Part shown: positions 17,589 through 26,237 of the stretch, in pieces
How the letters are laid out: every line of letters starts with the position of its first letter
Numbering within the stretch: position 1 is the first letter of the stretch
Origin: REEP01 sp964517265
Lineage (GTDB): Bacteria > Pseudomonadota > Alphaproteobacteria > Rhodospirillales > Defluviicoccaceae
Reading direction: 5' to 3'
Assembly: GCA_964517265.1 (NCBI GenBank)
Contig: CAZFBS010000005.1
Span: forward strand, 1-64,000
DNA length: 64,000 nt
Notes under the pieces: model-generated
The model's input: only the letters and a program-made list of their open reading frames with translations
Told to the model about the DNA's origin: nothing
The model's database searches: none
Translations under genes and position numbers: made by a program

Positions 17589-18620
17589 GTGACTCCACCG
17601 ATCGATAAGCCGGTGCGGACTCGGACAACCCCTCAACAGCGTGACCGCTTGCGTCTGATGCAGGTGCTGTGGGTACGGGCAGCGCCGCCGGCATCACTCC
17701 TTCTTGTCGTCGCGACATTGTGCTGGGCGGGCAATTTCGTGACCGGTCGCGCGATGCATGCGGAGATCCCGCCTGCGACTTTGACGTTTTGGCGCTGGGT
17801 TGTGGCAGGCTTGGTGCTGCTTCCGTTTGCAGCCCCATCGGTCTGGCGCCTGCGTGCGGAACTGTGCCGGCAATGGCGGTTGCTGCTGATGCTGGCGGTG
17901 ACCGGCATCGTGCTGTTCCATCTGTTTGTCTACAAGGGTCTGCAGTCGACGGCGGCGATGAACGCGGCCCTGCTGCTGGCGACCACACCTGTATTGATTC
18001 CCGGAATCTCGCTGTTTATGGGCCATGAACTTCTCACCCTGCGGCAGGGGCTGGGCATTATGGTCTCGCTGCTCGGCGTCGCCGTGATCGTGCTTCGTGG
18101 CAATCCGGATCTGATGGCTGCGCTCCGTTTCAACCCGGGCGATCTGTGGATCCTGCTGGCGGTCCCGACCTGGGCGTTCTACTCGGTGCTGCTGCGCCGG
18201 TTGCCGTCCAGCCTGCCGCGGCTGACCATTCTTCTGGCCATCATTATCGTCGGCGTGGTGCTTCTCGCGCCTCTTTATGCTGCGGAGATCGCGCATACCG
18301 GAACCATTGCAGTGACCACCGGCACCGTGCTGGCGGTTGGATACGTCGCGCTGTTCGCGTCGGTCCTTGCCTATATCTGCTGGAACCAGGCGGTGATGCA
18401 GATGGGAGCGAACAAGGCAGGGCTGTTCTTGCACCTGATGCCGGTGTTTGCGACCGCCCTTGCCATCGGCCTGCTGGGCGAGGCGCTAAGGGGTTATCAC
18501 ATCGCCGGCGTGGTATTGATCGCCGTCGGCATCTTTCTGACGACAAGCTCGCGCCGCCTGTGGTTCAGGGCGGGGAAGAACGGACGGGGTCGGCCGCTGC
18601 CGCGCGGCACAGATCGTTGA
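17589..18620 (+). CDS. EamA/DMT-superfamily permease
   Basis: An inner-membrane transporter of 343 residues with about ten predicted helices in two EamA repeats (about 35-165 and 185-320). The first repeat has the typical LCWAGNFVTGRAM, FWRWVVAGLVLLPF and MNAALLLATTPVLIP blocks. The substrate is unknown; relatives export amino acids, drugs or metabolites. A GTG at 17589 opens the frame; the ATG at 17658 could be the true start, because helix 1 begins right after it. The end overlaps the convergent gmk gene by 56 bases. Confidence 0.85.
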   Translation: MTPPIDKPVRTRTTPQQRDRLRLMQVLWVRAAPPASLLLVVATLCWAGNFVTGRAMHAEIPPATLTFWRWVVAGLVLLPFAAPSVWRLRAELCRQWRLLLMLAVTGIVLFHLFVYKGLQSTAAMNAALLLATTPVLIPGISLFMGHELLTLRQGLGIMVSLLGVAVIVLRGNPDLMAALRFNPGDLWILLAVPTWAFYSVLLRRLPSSLPRLTILLAIIIVGVVLLAPLYAAEIAHTGTIAVTTGTVLAVGYVALFASVLAYICWNQAVMQMGANKAGLFLHLMPVFATALAIGLLGEALRGYHIAGVVLIAVGIFLTTSSRRLWFRAGKNGRGRPLPRGTDR

Positions 18621-19251
18621 TGAACGCGCCGAGACCGATCAGGCGATGCCGGCGTAGCCGTTCCGCCATCAAGATCGTCTCCACCCTGCGCACGGTAACC
18701 TCCACGTCGGTGTTGACGACGATATAATCGTACTCCGCCCAATGGCTGATTTCGCTAGCGGCCTTGGCCATCCGCGCGCGGACAACGTGATCGGGATCCT
18801 GCGCGCGTGTGGTCAATCGGCGTTCAAGCTCCCTGTGGGACGGCGGCAGAACGAACACGCTTACGAGATCCCCGCTATCGCGTTGCCGGAGTTGCTGTGT
18901 GCCCTGCCAATCCACATCGAACAGAACGTCGTCCCCCCGCGCCAGCGCTGCGTCCACCGGCTGCCGCGGCGTTCCGTAGCGATTGCCGAAAACGACCGCA
19001 TGCTCAAGGAACTGATCGGCTTCAAGGCGGGCGCTGAATTCCTGATCGGAGAGAAAAAAGTAATCCTGGCCTTCGAGTTCGCCCGGCCGCGGCGGGCGCG
19101 TGGTGGCGGAAACGGACATTATGAGATGCTTGGCACGCCCCAGCAGATGCCGAGCGATCGTCGTCTTGCCAGCTCCCGAGGGCGAGGAGAGAACCAGCAT
19201 GATCCCGCGGCGAGGGATCGTCGGGCCAGCATGGACATCAGACTCACTCAA
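18565..19251 (-). CDS. gmk: Guanylate kinase
   Basis: Phosphorylates GMP to GDP. 228 residues. The P-loop is SSPSGAGKTT, and the GMP-binding region has SVSATTRPPRPGE and DYFFLS. The lid/LID-flank has DVDWQGTQQLR and VFVLPPS. The length exceeds the usual 205-215 because of N- and C-terminal tails; the tail overlaps the EamA gene. The start overlaps the end of yicC by 8 bases, which makes it the last gene of the fabD-to-gmk minus-strand cluster. Confidence 0.96.
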   Translation of the reverse strand: MSESDVHAGPTIPRRGIMLVLSSPSGAGKTTIARHLLGRAKHLIMSVSATTRPPRPGELEGQDYFFLSDQEFSARLEADQFLEHAVVFGNRYGTPRQPVDAALARGDDVLFDVDWQGTQQLRQRDSGDLVSVFVLPPSHRELERRLTTRAQDPDHVVRARMAKAASEISHWAEYDYIVVNTDVEVTVRRVETILMAERLRRHRLIGLGAFINDLCRAAAADPVRSSPP

Positions 19252-20134
19252 TGTTCTGCACCTGCTCGCGCAACTGATCGATCGTGGCCTTCAGGTCGAG
19301 GCCTATCCGCGTCAGTGTGACGTCCGAGGACTTGGCACACAGCGTGTTGGCCTCGCGGTTGAACTCCTGGCACAGGAAGTCGAGCCGGCGACCGGCCGGC
19401 CCGTTCCCGGAAAGCAGCATCCGCGTCGCCTCGGTATGAGCCTTCAGCCGGTCGATCTCCTCACGGGTGTCGGCCCGCGAGGCGATCAAGGCGGCCTCCT
19501 GAACAAGCCGCTCTTCGGACATCGGCGGTGTGATATCACTGAGGCCGATCACCTGATCCTTGAGACGCTGGAAGATCGCGGCCGGCTGAACAGCGGCGCA
19601 TGTTTCGGCCTGGATGCAGAGACCGGCAATCCGGTCGACGTGTTCGCGTAGCGACACCATCAGGCGCTCGCCTTCCTGCTGCCGCATCCGATCGAGCGAT
19701 TCGAGCACGTCTTCAAGATTTTCAAGCACCGCCCGTTCAAATGCTGCCCGATCATCGTCGCTCAAGGTGTCTTCGACGGGCTCAAGAACCCCCCGCAATG
19801 CCAACAAGCCTTCAGCACTGGCAGGTCGGCAATCGACCAGTCGGTTTTGTATCTTGGGTACCATTGCCAGCACCCGTTCGAGAACCTCCATGTTGATGCG
19901 CACGCTGCTTTGGCCTTCGCCTCTGCCAACCGTCAGCGTCAGCCACAAGTTGCCGCGCTTGAAGCGACGTGCGACCCGTTCTCGGATCGGAATTTCCAGA
20001 CCTTCATAGCCGGTTGGGAGCCGGCTTCTGATCTCAAGCCCGCGACCGTTCACGCTGCGCACTTCCCAGGTCCAGCACCGGTCGATTGCATGGCCCTCGG
20101 TCCGTGCGAATCCCGTCATCGAGGAGATGGCCAA
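19244..20134 (-). CDS. yicC: YicC-family endoribonuclease
   Basis: A 296-residue member of the YicC family. E. coli YicC has been reported as an endoribonuclease active on small RNAs. The diagnostic N-terminus is SSMTGFARTEG followed by WEVRSVNGRGLEIRSRLP. The C-terminal DUF1732 part contains EEIDRLKAHTEATR and GRRLDFLCQEFNREANTLCAKS. The gene is coupled to gmk downstream, the usual yicC-gmk pair. Confidence 0.93.
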   Translation of the reverse strand: MAISSMTGFARTEGHAIDRCWTWEVRSVNGRGLEIRSRLPTGYEGLEIPIRERVARRFKRGNLWLTLTVGRGEGQSSVRINMEVLERVLAMVPKIQNRLVDCRPASAEGLLALRGVLEPVEDTLSDDDRAAFERAVLENLEDVLESLDRMRQQEGERLMVSLREHVDRIAGLCIQAETCAAVQPAAIFQRLKDQVIGLSDITPPMSEERLVQEAALIASRADTREEIDRLKAHTEATRMLLSGNGPAGRRLDFLCQEFNREANTLCAKSSDVTLTRIGLDLKATIDQLREQVQNIE

Positions 20135-20231
20135 GACGGTCCCTCTCTATAAGTCTTTTGTTGTACCCCTTATAGGAGGGCGAGGTGTCCGACAACAAGC
20201 CCGTTCAGTCTGACGAGGGCGTCGGTTGCCT

Positions 20232-20720
20232 GTGGCAGAACGCAATGGCGCTTACTCAGTGCGTGCAGGTTCTTCCTCGCGTTTCTCTGTAGCCTCTTTT
20301 CGGCGCTGGGCTTCCAGTTGCCGCCAGCGGGCGACGTTGCGATTGTGGCCCTCAAGAGTGCTTGCGAAAGCGTGACCTCCGGAGCCGTCGGCGACAAAGA
20401 ACAACGCATCGGTCTCGGCCGGATTCAGGACGGCTTCGATGGCGCTTCGCCCCGGATTGGCAATCGGTCCTGGTGGCAGAACGCAATGGCGCTTACTCAG
20501 TGCGTGCAGGTTCTTCTTCGCGTTTCTCTGTAGCCTCTTTTCGGCGCTGGGCTTCCAGTTGCCGCCAGCGGGCGACGTTGCGATTGTGGCCCTCAAGAGT
20601 GCTTGCGAAAGCGTGACCTCCGGAGCCGTCGGCGACAAAGAACAACGCATCGGTCTCGGCCGGATTCAGGACGGCTTCGATGGCGCTTCGCCCCGGATTG
20701 GCAATCGGTCCTGGTGGCAG
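20232..20720. repeat. Tandem duplication of 241 bp covering the mltG 3' end
   Basis: Two direct copies, 20232-20472 and 20473-20713, differ at one visible position (TTCCTCG versus TTCTTCG). Each begins with GTGGCAG, and a third GTGGCAG (20714-20720) follows copy 2, so the unit is bounded by 7-base direct repeats. Copy 2 holds the working 3' end of mltG with its stop at 20493. Copy 1 is a leftover of the same sequence in the gap before yicC. The unit is not a multiple of three. Confidence 0.95.
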
Positions 20721-21536
20721 GCCCTCGCTCATATAGGTGTTGTAGGGAGATCTCGATTGCAGATCGGTCCGGTTCAGCGGGCGTGGCAGCACGCCTTCCC
20801 CGTCGGAAACGGCATAAATAACGGTGGGATCGGCCTGCAGCGGCATGCCCTTGCGCAAGCGGTTGACGAACACGCCGGCAATGCGCGGGCGTTCCTGCTG
20901 CAGACGAGCCTCTTTTTCGACGATCGAGGCGAGCGTCACAGCTTCATGCATGGACTCGAACGGGAGGTTTTCGGCCCGTGCCGCCCACAACTCCGCCAAT
21001 GTCTCGTTCATCGCTGCCGCCATCCGAGTCACCAACTCCTCGCGCCGATCACCATACGAGAAATGATACGTCTCGGGAAGCAGGGTTCCCTCGGGCGGCG
21101 CCGTGGGTGTTTTCCCCGTCAGTCCCGGTGTCGTCTCCAGCAGAGCGATGATCTGCTTGGAGGTCAACCCTTCCGGCACGGTCAGTCGGCGAACGACTGT
21201 TGTCCCGGCCTTGAGAATCTGCACGACCTGTTGCGGGCTGACTCGCGGTGGAAACACATATTCCCCCGCCCGAAGCGCCCCTCCGCTTCCCTCCAGACGC
21301 ACACCAAGCCGAAAAACCGTGGGCTGAGAAAGAACACCGGCAGCAGCAAGCTGACCGGCAATCTGCTCAGAATTTGTTCCAGGATGAATGACCACGTGGG
21401 CTTCGGTTTGCAGCGGGCCGGGGCTGGTGTAGTGATGATAAGCCCAGAGACCGACACCGCCCAACCCGAGCAGAGCGAGCAGAACGAGAAGCCCGGCCAG
21501 TCGTCCCAACCTGATCAGACCTCCAACCCCTCCCAC
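20493..21536 (-). CDS. mltG: Endolytic murein transglycosylase MltG
   Basis: Cleaves nascent peptidoglycan strands in the inner membrane and sets glycan chain length. 347 residues. A single N-terminal membrane helix (about 9-32) is followed by a LysM-like region and the YceG catalytic domain with VTLASIVEKEA (catalytic Glu), RIAGVFVNRL, PLQADPTVIYA and SPYNTY. The C-terminal FVADGSGGHAF is standard. The last 74 or so codons lie inside copy 2 of the 241-bp tandem repeat. The start is 9 bases after fabF. Confidence 0.95.
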   Translation of the reverse strand: MGGVGGLIRLGRLAGLLVLLALLGLGGVGLWAYHHYTSPGPLQTEAHVVIHPGTNSEQIAGQLAAAGVLSQPTVFRLGVRLEGSGGALRAGEYVFPPRVSPQQVVQILKAGTTVVRRLTVPEGLTSKQIIALLETTPGLTGKTPTAPPEGTLLPETYHFSYGDRREELVTRMAAAMNETLAELWAARAENLPFESMHEAVTLASIVEKEARLQQERPRIAGVFVNRLRKGMPLQADPTVIYAVSDGEGVLPRPLNRTDLQSRSPYNTYMSEGLPPGPIANPGRSAIEAVLNPAETDALFFVADGSGGHAFASTLEGHNRNVARWRQLEAQRRKEATEKREEEPARTE

Positions 21537-21545
21537 ATGCGAGCG

Positions 21546-22811
21546 TCAGCTGACCGCCTTGAAGATCAGCGAGGCGTTGGTCCCGCCAAACCCAAACGAG
21601 TTCGACATCACTGCCCGCACCGGCCTTTCTTTGGCGACATGCGGAACGAGATCAAGATCACACCCTTCGCTTGGTTGATCAAGGTTGAGGGTCGGCGGCA
21701 CCACGCCCGCTTCCATCGCCTTGAGCGAGAACAAAGCCTCTGCCGCGCCGGCGGCCCCAAGCAGATGCCCGACGGCCGATTTGGTCGACGACATCGAGAG
21801 CTTGTAGGCAGCGTCCCCGAACAGGCGCTTCACCGCACCCAGCTCGATTTCATCCCCGAGAGGGGTCGAGGTTCCGTGCGCATTGATATAATCGATATCC
21901 GATGGATCCATTTGCGCGCGTTGGAGAGCGGCTTTCATACAGCGATAGGCGCCTCCGCCGTCGCTTGAAGGCGCGGTGATGTGATAGGCATCTCCCGAAA
22001 GGCCATACCCGACCACCTCGCCGTAGATTCGGGCGCCGCGTTTCTTGGCGTGCTCGTACTCCTCCAGCACCAGGCTCGCTGCACCCTCACTCATGACAAA
22101 CCCGTCGCGGTCCACATCCCAGGGACGAGAGGCTTTTTCGGGAGTGTCGTTGAAGCGGGTCGAGAGTGCCTTGGCCGCGGTGAATCCGGCGATACCGAGC
22201 CGGCACACGGCTGACTCGGTTCCCCCCGCAACCATGACATCCGCATCGTCGAGGATGATCAGCCTTGCGGCGTCGCCGATGGCGTGGGCGCCGGTCGCAC
22301 ACGCCGTCACCACCGAATGGTTGGGTCCTTTGAACCCAAAGCGGATCGACAGGTGGCCGCTCGCCAGATTGATCAGAGCGGCCGGAATGAAGAACGGGCT
22401 CAGTTTTCGGGGCCCTCCGCCGTGCTCGATCGTCAAGGCGCCCTTCGCGATCTCGTTCAATCCGCCGATCCCGGACCCGATCATAACACCGGTTCGCTCG
22501 CGCGACTCTTCGTCTTCCGGTTTCCACTCGGCATCATTCAGTGCCTGCTCGCTCGCGGCCAGCGCATAGATGATGAAATCATCCATCCGCCGTTGTTCTT
22601 TCGGCTTGACCCAGTCGTCGGCGTTGAATCGTCCTTCCGACGTCTCCCCGCGCGGCACCTGGCCGGCGATCTTGGCGGGCAGGTCGGAGACATCGAAAGA
22701 CTGAATCGCGCCGATGCCGGATTCACTATTGATCAGCCGGCTCCAGTTGACCTGGACACCGCATCCGAGGGGAGAAACAAGGCCAAGACCCGTTACGACG
22801 ACACGTCTCAT
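21546..22811 (-). CDS. fabF: 3-oxoacyl-ACP synthase II
   Basis: Elongating beta-ketoacyl-ACP synthase of fatty acid synthesis. 421 residues. The nucleophile Cys171 lies in VVTACATGAH; the two histidines lie in NAHGTSTPLGD and KSAVGHLLGAAG, and the latter carries the conserved Lys. The C-terminal SNSFGFGGTNAS is diagnostic. It follows acpP by 90 bases. Confidence 0.97.
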   Translation of the reverse strand: MRRVVVTGLGLVSPLGCGVQVNWSRLINSESGIGAIQSFDVSDLPAKIAGQVPRGETSEGRFNADDWVKPKEQRRMDDFIIYALAASEQALNDAEWKPEDEESRERTGVMIGSGIGGLNEIAKGALTIEHGGGPRKLSPFFIPAALINLASGHLSIRFGFKGPNHSVVTACATGAHAIGDAARLIILDDADVMVAGGTESAVCRLGIAGFTAAKALSTRFNDTPEKASRPWDVDRDGFVMSEGAASLVLEEYEHAKKRGARIYGEVVGYGLSGDAYHITAPSSDGGGAYRCMKAALQRAQMDPSDIDYINAHGTSTPLGDEIELGAVKRLFGDAAYKLSMSSTKSAVGHLLGAAGAAEALFSLKAMEAGVVPPTLNLDQPSEGCDLDLVPHVAKERPVRAVMSNSFGFGGTNASLIFKAVS

Positions 22812-22901
22812 GATGGTCCGTCACTGAGTTTGCTGCAGGGTTGCTCACATACGAGCCAGTGCCGCCGCACGTCCCCGTGCTCCAGCAGGGCTGCCGCTGT
22901 G

Positions 22902-23138
22902 TTACTGTGTTGCGTTCTTGATATAGTCGACGGCGTCTTTGACGGAACCGATTTTCTCGGCAGCTTCGTCGGGGATTTCAATCCCGAATTCCTCTTCGAA
23001 GGCCATCACCAGTTCGACAGTATCAAGACTGTCGGCGCCGAGATCGTCAATAAAGCTCGCGTTCTCGACCACCTTCGCTTCCTCGACGCCGAGGTGCTCG
23101 ACGATGATTTTTTTTACCCGTTCGGCAACATCACTCAT
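22902..23138 (-). CDS. acpP: Acyl carrier protein
   Basis: A 78-residue acidic carrier. The phosphopantetheine attachment site is Ser37 in DDLGADSLDTVE. The four-helix pattern and length are standard. The 175-base gap after fabG may hold its own promoter, which would fit the high expression of ACP. Confidence 0.98.
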   Translation of the reverse strand: MSDVAERVKKIIVEHLGVEEAKVVENASFIDDLGADSLDTVELVMAFEEEFGIEIPDEAAEKIGSVKDAVDYIKNATQ

Positions 23139-23313
23139 TGTTCATATCCCCAGTTGGTGGATGGGCGGTCCGAAGCGTCCACAGTGTACGCTTGCGGCCA
23201 AACTCTCCTGCAGCATCGTCCTCGGAAATCGCTGCGGTCTAACACAGTTCTCGGGGATTGGCCAGCAGCCAACCTGCCCCCGGGGGGAACCGATTCTGCT
23301 GCCAATACCGCCG

Positions 23314-24051
23314 TCATATCATTGCCATACCGCCGTTGACGTGCAGCGTTTGGCCGGTGATATACGCGGCTTCGTCGCTCGCCAGAAAAACCGCGCATGC
23401 GGCGACGTCCTCGACGCTTCCAAGCCGCCCTGCCGGCACCGTCGCCGTAATCGCGCTCCGGCGCTCCTCGCTGAGCGCTTCCGTCATATCGGTTTGTATG
23501 AATCCAGGTGCGATACAGTTGGCGGTAATTCCCCGGCTCGCTACCTCGCGCGCCAGCGACTTCATCATTCCAATCATGCCGGCTTTGGACGCCGCATAGT
23601 TGACCTGCCCCGGATTGCCGGTTGCTGCCACCACCGATGAGAGTCCGATGATCCGTCCCGAGCGTTTCTTCATCATTCCGCGCAGGGCGGCCCGGATCAG
23701 GCGAAAGCCGGCGCTGAGATTGACCTCAAGAACCCGGCTCCAATCGTCGTCCGACATGCGCATGACGAGGCCGTCGCGGGTGATCCCCGCATTGTGGACA
23801 AGGATGTCGATGCTGCCGACCTGCTGCTCGGCCGCCTTGACCAGCGCTTCGGCTTGACCGGGGTCGGCGAGATCGGCCGGGACGATCCGTGCCGTCTCGC
23901 CAATGCTCGCCGCAAGTGCTTCCAACGCATCGAGTCGGGTGCCGGACAACACCACGCGCGCTCCCTGGCGGGCCAGCGCATCGGCGATAGCAGAGCCGAT
24001 ACCGCCCGACGCACCGGTGACGATCGCCGTTTTACCGGAGAGGTTGAACAT
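23314..24051 (-). CDS. fabG: 3-oxoacyl-ACP reductase
   Basis: NADPH-dependent reduction step of fatty acid elongation. 245 residues. The Rossmann glycine motif is TGASGGIG (12-19), NNAG-type HNAG sits near residue 87, and the catalytic residues are Ser139, Tyr152 and Lys156 (YAASK). The start is the ATG at 24051 (MFNLSGKTA); the frame runs on upstream over the fabD gene without family similarity. Confidence 0.97.
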   Translation of the reverse strand: MFNLSGKTAIVTGASGGIGSAIADALARQGARVVLSGTRLDALEALAASIGETARIVPADLADPGQAEALVKAAEQQVGSIDILVHNAGITRDGLVMRMSDDDWSRVLEVNLSAGFRLIRAALRGMMKKRSGRIIGLSSVVAATGNPGQVNYAASKAGMIGMMKSLAREVASRGITANCIAPGFIQTDMTEALSEERRSAITATVPAGRLGSVEDVAACAVFLASDEAAYITGQTLHVNGGMAMI

Positions 24052-24086
24052 CGATCCGAGGCGGAATGAAACGGGTGCGGATAACG

Positions 24087-25025
24087 TCAGGCGCTGGCGA
24101 GATAGGCCTCGATGTCGGCTGGGGTTCCGACCGGAATGGCGGTGACGTTCTTGTCGATACGCCGTGCCAACCCCGACAGAACTCGACCGGCACCGACTTC
24201 GACAATCGTGGTCACGCCCTGCCCGATCATCCGCTGCATGCTCTCCCGCCACCGAACCATCGAAGTGACTTGGTCGACCAGAAGACGCCGGATCTCCTCG
24301 CCATGGGCGACGGAGGATGCCGTAACATTGGAGATCAGGGGAACGGACGGGGCCATAATGCGCACGTCGGCAAGAGCGTCCTTAAGCCGCGATGCCGCGG
24401 GCGCCATCATCTGGCAATGGAAAGGTGCACTGACCGGCAGCATCACGCTTCGCCTCGCGCCAAGGCTGGCGGCGATCGCCAGTGCGCGCTTCAGCGCCCG
24501 AATGGCGCCACTCAGAACGACTTGACGCGGAGCATTGTCGTTGGCCGCGGCACAGATCTCATCCTCTGCGGCACGAGCGGCAATCTCGCTGGCTTCCGGC
24601 AGATCCAGGGGAACGGCGGCCATGCCACCGAGGCCGACAGGAACCGCCTCCTGCATCGCCTGCCCGCGAACACGCAGAATGCGCGCGGCATCACCGATCG
24701 AAATGCTTCCGACCGCGGCCAAGGCGGAATATTCGCCGAGCGAGTGACCCGCAACCAGACGCGTATCCCGGCTGATGTCGATGCCGCCCGTGCTCTCGAG
24801 AACGCGCATCGTCGCAAGACTGACAGCCATCAGGGCCGGCTGGGCGTTTACCGTCAGGGTCAGCTCTTCTTCCGGTCCCTCGAACATCAGCCGCGTGAGG
24901 TCCTGCCCTAAGGCCTCGTTCACCTCTTCGAACACGTGACGTGCTGCCGGATAGGCTGCCGCAAGCTCGCGGCCCATGCCGACTGCCTGCGAACCTTGCC
25001 CGGGAAAAACAAAAACGTGGCTCAT
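24087..25025 (-). CDS. fabD: Malonyl-CoA:ACP transacylase
   Basis: Loads malonate onto ACP. 312 residues. The start FVFPGQGSQAVGMG is diagnostic; the nucleophile Ser95 lies in GHSLGEYSALAA and the catalytic His near 204 in SAPFHCQMM. The first gene of the minus-strand fabD-fabG-acpP-fabF-mltG-yicC-gmk cluster, divergent from rpsF across 390 bases. Confidence 0.97.
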   Translation of the reverse strand: MSHVFVFPGQGSQAVGMGRELAAAYPAARHVFEEVNEALGQDLTRLMFEGPEEELTLTVNAQPALMAVSLATMRVLESTGGIDISRDTRLVAGHSLGEYSALAAVGSISIGDAARILRVRGQAMQEAVPVGLGGMAAVPLDLPEASEIAARAAEDEICAAANDNAPRQVVLSGAIRALKRALAIAASLGARRSVMLPVSAPFHCQMMAPAASRLKDALADVRIMAPSVPLISNVTASSVAHGEEIRRLLVDQVTSMVRWRESMQRMIGQGVTTIVEVGAGRVLSGLARRIDKNVTAIPVGTPADIEAYLASA

Positions 25026-25312
25026 GCGGGACCCCCTAGTGTGTCCAGGATTCGGGCTCAGAGATAACGGTTGACGCTAATGTGTCAAGTATGCGGCGCA
25101 ACAGTGAGGCTCTGTACAGTGGCAAGAATGTCACGAAAAAAAGCATTCAGCTTTGTTTGCCAATGCCTTGCGTGGCTGCGATGGAGAAGGGGTCTATTGA
25201 GAATTGTTTGCGGATATCGGTTCCGCGCCCATCTGGGCTAGCGCTCGGTTGGTCGAAAGCGGCTGGTGATGCTGACGATGGCCCACGATTCGTTCTGCCG
25301 CCCGTGCTGCGC

Positions 25313-25340
25313 TTGCGCGCTCGTTCAGGCTGTGTATAGT
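25313..25340 (+). promoter_or_regulatory. Promoter of the rpsF operon
   Basis: TTGCGC (25313-25318) and TATAGT (25335-25340) are separated by 16 bases, with an extended-minus-10-like TGTG before the -10. It lies in the 390-base divergent region between fabD and rpsF (25026-25415), whose remainder shows no reading frame. The leader of about 70 nt holds the palindrome CCTTGCCGGCAAGG. It is a possible site for the S6:S18 autoregulatory structure known in other rpsF leaders, but the fold was not verified. Confidence 0.6.
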
Positions 25341-25415
25341 GCGCCGCTTGTTCCCTTGCCGGCAAGGCCGGCTATGCCTGCATTTGGGCTGAGACAATCC
25401 GAAAGGGGAAGGCAC

Positions 25416-25892
25416 GTGCCTTGTTATGAAAGTGTTTTTATCGCGCGCCAGGACATCGCTGCACCGCAGGTCGATGCATTGGCCGATACCTTTACCAAGG
25501 TTGTCGAAGATCTCGGAGGCCGCGTCACCAAGCGCGAACTCTGGGGGTTGCGGAGTTTGTCCTTCCGAATCAAGAAGAACCGCAAGGGGCATTACGTTCT
25601 GTTGAACATCGATGCGCCCCCGCCGGCGGTTCACGAACTTGAGAGGCAAATGCGCATTAATGAAGATGTCCTGCGCTATCTGACCGTCCGCGTCGATGAG
25701 CTGGAAGAGGGCCCGTCCGCGATGGTCCAGAACCGCTACGGTCGCGAAGAGCGCGGACGTCGGGAAGGGCGGCCGCAGCGCGGGGGCGATGGCGAACCGC
25801 GCGCGCACCGTGAGTCTACCTTCGGCGAGGGCGGGAAGGGACGTGACGGGGAGCCGCCTGACTCCAGGGAAGCGGGAGGAGACGAGTCGTGA
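25416..25892 (+). CDS. rpsF: 30S ribosomal protein S6
   Basis: Binds 16S rRNA together with S18 on the platform. 158 residues: a standard S6 fold (about 1-95, YESVFIARQDI through LRYLTVRVDEL) and a long Arg/Gly/Glu-rich tail of about 60 residues, longer than in E. coli but common in alphaproteobacteria. The start is the GTG at 25416, preceded by GAAAGGGGAAGG. It overlaps rpsR by one base. Confidence 0.95.
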   Translation: MPCYESVFIARQDIAAPQVDALADTFTKVVEDLGGRVTKRELWGLRSLSFRIKKNRKGHYVLLNIDAPPPAVHELERQMRINEDVLRYLTVRVDELEEGPSAMVQNRYGREERGRREGRPQRGGDGEPRAHRESTFGEGGKGRDGEPPDSREAGGDES

Positions 25893-26125
25893 TGAACGCA
25901 GCACGCAGGCCATTCTTTCGGCGCAGAAAAACATGCCCGTTCTCCGGGCCGAATGCGCCGAAGATCGATTACAAGGATGTCAAGTTGCTGCAGCGGTTCA
26001 TTTCCGAGCGGGGAAAAATGGTTCCAAGCCGCATTACCGCCGTTTCCGCAAAGAAGCAACGCGCCTTGGCACGCGCGATCAAGCGCGCCCGCTACATCGG
26101 CCTGCTGCCGTATATCGTCAAGTAG
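25892..26125 (+). CDS. rpsR: 30S ribosomal protein S18
   Basis: A 77-residue partner of S6 in the 30S platform. Conserved blocks are RRPFFRRRKTCPFSG, IDYKDVKLL and SERGKMVPSRITA, ending in RARYIGLLPY. The ATG at 25892 overlaps the rpsF stop by one base; a GTG one codon upstream is possible. Confidence 0.97.
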   Translation: MNAARRPFFRRRKTCPFSGPNAPKIDYKDVKLLQRFISERGKMVPSRITAVSAKKQRALARAIKRARYIGLLPYIVK

Positions 26126-26237
26126 CGGGGCGGAGACGACTGCCTGCGGCTCCGGGCGACGACAAAAAGCTCGTGCCGGTGTTCGCGGCCGCTGATGCGC
26201 TCGCAGCGGTGTGGAGCCGTGGGTACCAGGAGGAACA

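Noticed and set aside
20252..20650. 132-codon frame across both copies of the mltG duplication
   Set aside because: It is the out-of-frame product of the 241-bp repeat joined to the in-frame mltG end; no start site supports it.
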